Shown here: one piece after another, positions 56,501 through 64,000 of the stretch
Layout: each line of letters starts with the position of its first letter
Position numbering within the stretch: the first letter of the stretch is position 1
Source: Bugulina stolonifera
Lineage: Eukaryota; Bryozoa; Gymnolaemata; Cheilostomatida; Bugulidae
NCBI GenBank assembly: GCA_935421135.1
Contig: OW285190.1
Coordinates: 10,736,501-10,800,500, forward strand
Direction: 5' to 3'
Length of the DNA stretch: 64,000 nt
Program-made: the position numbers and the translations under genes
Notes under the pieces: model-generated
What the model saw: only the letters and a program-made list of their open reading frames with translations
What the model was told of the DNA's origin: nothing
The model's database searches: none

Positions 56501-59500
56501 TCACTGATTACCTATTGATCAGATATATTATTAGAAACTAATAGTGTTTATCCAATGAAGCGAATGTGCCATCTCGCACCTGAACGGCTGAGGAGCAGAC
56601 AATGGATTTCTGTAAAATAATGCGGTCTAATCACCTGATAAGTTACTGTGATGTAACATGTAGGCTATAGGATGCGTAGGTGTTACCCATTTGCTGAATT
56701 TTACTGTTTTTTTCAATATTTTTGTTAGTGTTACATAGAATTTGTAAAGCTTATCTAGATTTAGTCATTGATGGGCTTGTCTTGCTATCTACATGTACAT
56801 GCAATATCTTCATTGTGTTGAAGCAACATGTACCATTTTATTGACTTTTGCAACGTTTGAATAGGTTTATACTGTATATGGGGTAATGTGGGATCATGCC
56901 ATATGTTTCCTGGCACAGATTATAAAAGGGTCCTTGGCCGGTCATAACAAACAAGGATTTGGGATTATTTGGGAATCAACCTTCAATATCCGTGACGTTT
57001 TACTTTTTGGCACAAACCTATAGTTCAAGCATGCCACTGACACAGACTTTTTGACGGGTACAAAAGTAACCACCATTTAGATTTAGTTGTTCAGACAACT
57101 TAGAGAAAAATTGCTTCCTCACCATCTAAAATGTGTGCATATCTGGGGATTGTGATATGTGACAAATAAGCTATAGCTTCATGTACTTAGTAATTTAGGC
57201 TCTGCCATAGATATTATGTTGTGCAAAGGAAACCCATTAAATGGATTTCCCAAATCAATTAAACTGAGGCCATTGTGGTTTCCCCATGGTCCTACTGCCA
57301 CCAACCAGATTATAAGTTGAATAAGTTGTATTACTAAATAAATAATGCTACTAAAATCTTACAAGCTTATTGAACTGACAAGACTTGAGGAAATCTGCAT
57401 AATTATAAATAAACTAAATGATGGTTGTTTTGGTGCCATAATTCTTTGAGTACTACATTATTATATTATATGCCCATGTACATATATGTTCATGTATCTG
57501 AACTGCCTTGGAAAATGGAATCAGGATTTTGCATTAGACATAATTGCCCAACACCAATTAGTCATACAATACATTACAGTTCAATGCTAATATTTGATGT
57601 TAATCCAGATTGAGCTATGTTTATTAATATTTCTCACATTGCATAATATAACAATAACCTCAGGAAATGGTATTGATGGTTCCATATCCTTTGTTTAAAT
57701 TAGAGTGGCTAATCGCTTTTTAATACTATCCAAATAATTTTTATTCTATATCATCCAGTCTAGAAAGAGTACGGAGGGGCCCTCATGCTTGCTAATTCGT
57801 TTGCAGCTTCAATGCAGTGATTCAAATGATACATAATTTATTAGCCCTATATTTCTCCGGTTTAGCATCTGAAAAATGCGACATTAAAAAAACCTGAAGA
57901 ATGCACACCGTAATATTTTTTCAATGATACTTTTCCTGAACTTTTACCTTTTGCCCAGCATCTTTATAAAGGGTACCCTTATCCATATTTCCTGCTGAAC
58001 ATGATCCTAGGCATTTGACTGCTTGTAGGCTACTTACTGTTGTCCACTGTGGACATCTATAATATATATGTACAATGTATATATATTTAGTTTTATGGCT
58101 GTGGTTAATGCATATGCTTTGAATTGTAGATTTGCAACCAAGAGGACGCATTACAAGAACAGCGAGGTAAAATCAGATGAGCTCTGCAGAGAAATGCATC
58201 ATTCAATAAGAGTTCTCCGAAAGTTATTGTGTCAGATATGGGTACCATTTGTGCAATAGCTAGTAGTATTATGTTATTTGATATGTAATGAAAACTTTGT
58301 TTGGTTGGTAAAATAGATACCATAAACCATGAGAATCTTGAAGCAACTAAGAATACTCACTTGTAGAGCTTACATGTATATGTGTACTAGCCACTAAATT
58401 TTTTAGCAATTTTTTAGTTTTACATAAAGGTGTAATAAATTTACTTGGTAGAATTAAATAACTCCCAAAATTAATGAAATTTAATTAGGTCTTCCATCAC
58501 TATAATTGCTTTTATATTGTTAAGGTGTAAGGTGCAGCGACTCTAATTTACATTAAACTTTCTGTAACCTTCTTTAAGCTCAGACGGATGACTCACAGTC
58601 TGGTCGTCTGCATATGCTATGCCTCCATGTTTACAGTCCCATTTACAATATTGCATTTAAATGAGTTGGGGAGTGTTGTGTTTATTATACTTGGTGATGT
58701 TAATGGTCTGTAATATATAACATAATAGCTGTACTGTATATGACCATTTGATTATATTTCCACCATTGAAATATTTATATTTTGTTAATTATATAATTGT
58801 GCGCAAGTAAAGAAAATAATATTCTATGTGAAATCGCACCCATTATTCTGTTCTTTGTGATTAAGTCTATTGATTCTAAGTAAACCCAACTGATTTTAAC
58901 CAACATCGTTTATCGGTAGTTATATAATGGTGTACGTATTGTATAAATAGAAGCTTCTTATAATTTGATACCTGCAAACATTCAAACTAAAAATTCACCT
59001 AAATTTAGATAGCACGCTACTCAAACCGTTTACTTAGCAAATACTCAGTAAGTTCTAGAAAATTCGAAGGCACACCTGGTGCTAATATATCCAAATGCCA
59101 GCTTACATCTATCTACATTTTAGTTAAACAAAAGAGAAATTTACACCAGTAGGTTGATCACTTGGGATAATTTGCTAATTCTGGCAAAAACACTCACAGA
59201 GAGATCGATACCATGATTTCACCAAGTTCCTTTAAATAAATTTAGGAACTTATGTTGAGATTTTGAGATGTTTTCACGATTTGGCATTATATTATTTATG
59301 CGCAAACCATGGATGACCACCATTAGTGGAAATATGACAAATTGAAAGTGATTAACCACATTCGTATGCACTTCCCAAAAACAGTATTATTTCAGAAAGT
59401 TTCCCTTTGACAAATCATCTACCTGTTATGAAAAAATTTGAAAAATTGAGTCATTTACTCTTGACTATAGAATTCAAACGCGGGTCATGATATTGAGTCA

Positions 59501-60264
59501 TCAAGTGGCAGAATCATTTTATCCCAAGATTCTGGTACTACATATCTCACCATTATTGTATGTAGCCATACCTTTCCAACATTTCTCCAGTATAAGTTCC
59601 ACAGATTGCTACCTAGTCACAACCTGGTAAACATGATTCTGTTAGTAAATTAATTCTTTGCAATGCATTTGTTGGAATCTGCCCAAATACTGATCAATTT
59701 TATTGGTGATAGCATGAGGTATACAAGACTTAGTCCCCCTCCCCCACTTTAATCATACCAATTCTGCATGATGTAACATCATGTCAACAGGGGCACACGT
59801 GGGATATTTTCATGTTGAGAGATCTCTGGGTAAATTGCTCATCTTCATGTTACTTGACATTACATTTTTATCAAAGTAAATTCAGATTAGTCCAACTCTT
59901 AATACATGTAATTGCTTCATCTAACTGGAGAAAACAATTTGTTAGACCTTGTTGCATACACATTTCAACAATAATTATGCTCTCAACTTCCATTTAATAG
60001 GAAATAATCAGCTATGGTCTGTAATTTTTCAAGTTTACACTAGTCTTTTATTTATAAATGTGGCAGATTGCATAGACTGCCAACTTAGGTACTGATTGTA
60101 AAAAGCATTATACATAAAATACAATAGAAAACATAAATAATGACATGGTTGAAAATGGTAATATTTTAATAAATTATAAAATGAATCAATGTACAAAGTG
60201 TGTAGCACCTAAAGACAATATTATTATTGCTAATATCTATTAGAAAGATCATGTGACATGCAGT
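53559..60264. other. ~6.7-kb interval without a supported gene
   Basis: Contains the HAX1-like 3' UTR, then mostly AT-rich DNA. Short ORFs (for example 54733-55041 + and 58068-58259 +) show no recognisable family or consistent splice structure. An exon-like piece between AG and GTAAAA at about 58130-58167 cannot be linked to others. No transposon ends were recognised. Confidence 0.5.
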
Positions 60265-63686
<3,422 letters not shown>

Positions 63687-64000
63687 CTATTAAACATAAT
63701 GTGAAAGTGCAATAAATACCAACACATAGATTAATTTTATATAACATTATATATAATATTATCAGTTCTGAAATATTCACATTATTAGTGTCAGAATGTA
63801 TGCATCTCAAGTGTTAATGCTATGAATAGCTGTAATAAGAGATGTAGGAATGAGGTTTTGCTGAGCATCTGTTGATTTTAATGATGTAATAGTGCAAGTG
63901 GAATCCGTTTGGAATGTTGATTGATCCATGTCAAAATAACCTAGTGTCTAACAAATAATCAAAATGCATAACAAATCCAATATTTGTCAAGGGTGTCCAT
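63687..64000 (-). other. Intron of the NUAK gene reaching the window end
   Basis: AT-rich sequence upstream of the acceptor at 63687. No exon was found. The start codon and glycine-rich loop are expected beyond position 64000. Confidence 0.7.

Overview
The window is animal nuclear DNA: AT-rich, with intron-rich protein genes joined by canonical GT-AG junctions, no bacterial operon structure, and several metazoan gene families (CREB with a KID phosphorylation box, NUAK kinase, HAX1, STARD4/5, LIV-1 zinc transporter). Gene compactness and family content suggest an early-branching animal such as a sponge or cnidarian; the species cannot be fixed from the sequence.

Layout. (1) 1.1-12.2 kb, + strand: a complete 12-exon LIV-1 subfamily ZIP zinc transporter. 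(2) 13382-24218: an intact Maverick/Polinton-type virus-like transposon, 10,837 bp, with ~722-bp terminal inverted repeats (TIRs) that differ at only about three positions and a perfect 6-bp target duplication (GTTATT). (3) 25.5-30.2 kb, + strand: a compact CREB/CREM/ATF1-type factor with CRE motifs in its 5' exon and in an intron. (4) 30.8-35.6 kb, - strand: a nine-exon gene for an unrecognised low-complexity protein. (5) 36.5-37.1 kb, - strand: the last exon of another unrecognised gene. (6) 40.1-43.0 kb, - strand: a complete STARD4/5-like lipid transfer gene. (7) 43.9-47.6 kb: a transposon island with a mariner copy nested in a hAT-like element. (8) 48.2-53.6 kb, + strand: a complete HAX1-like gene. 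(9) 53.6-60.2 kb: about 6.7 kb with no gene I can support. (10) 60.3 kb to the end, - strand: a NUAK-type kinase whose 5' exon(s) lie outside the window.

The Polinton is the most unusual region. It carries a virion module (double jelly-roll major capsid protein, penton-like minor capsid protein, packaging ATPase, adenain-like protease, two small basic or glycine-rich proteins) and a DDE integrase with a C-terminal chromodomain, all with open frames. It encodes no recognisable protein-primed DNA polymerase (PolB), the hallmark Polinton gene. The right-end position holds an unrecognised 442-aa coiled-coil protein with an internal duplication. Other odd features are GC-rich triplet-repeat TIRs with CCAAT boxes, an ~820-bp inverted array of ~31-bp repeats near the left end, and a 13-A run leading directly into the protease start codon. 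An inference is that this is a recently mobile element that assembles particles and integrates but takes its polymerase from elsewhere, i.e. a satellite Polinton, or one that replicates in another way.

Exon boundaries for the spliced genes were derived by hand from reading-frame phase and splice consensus. All phases are mutually consistent within each gene, but single-base errors in coordinates are possible.
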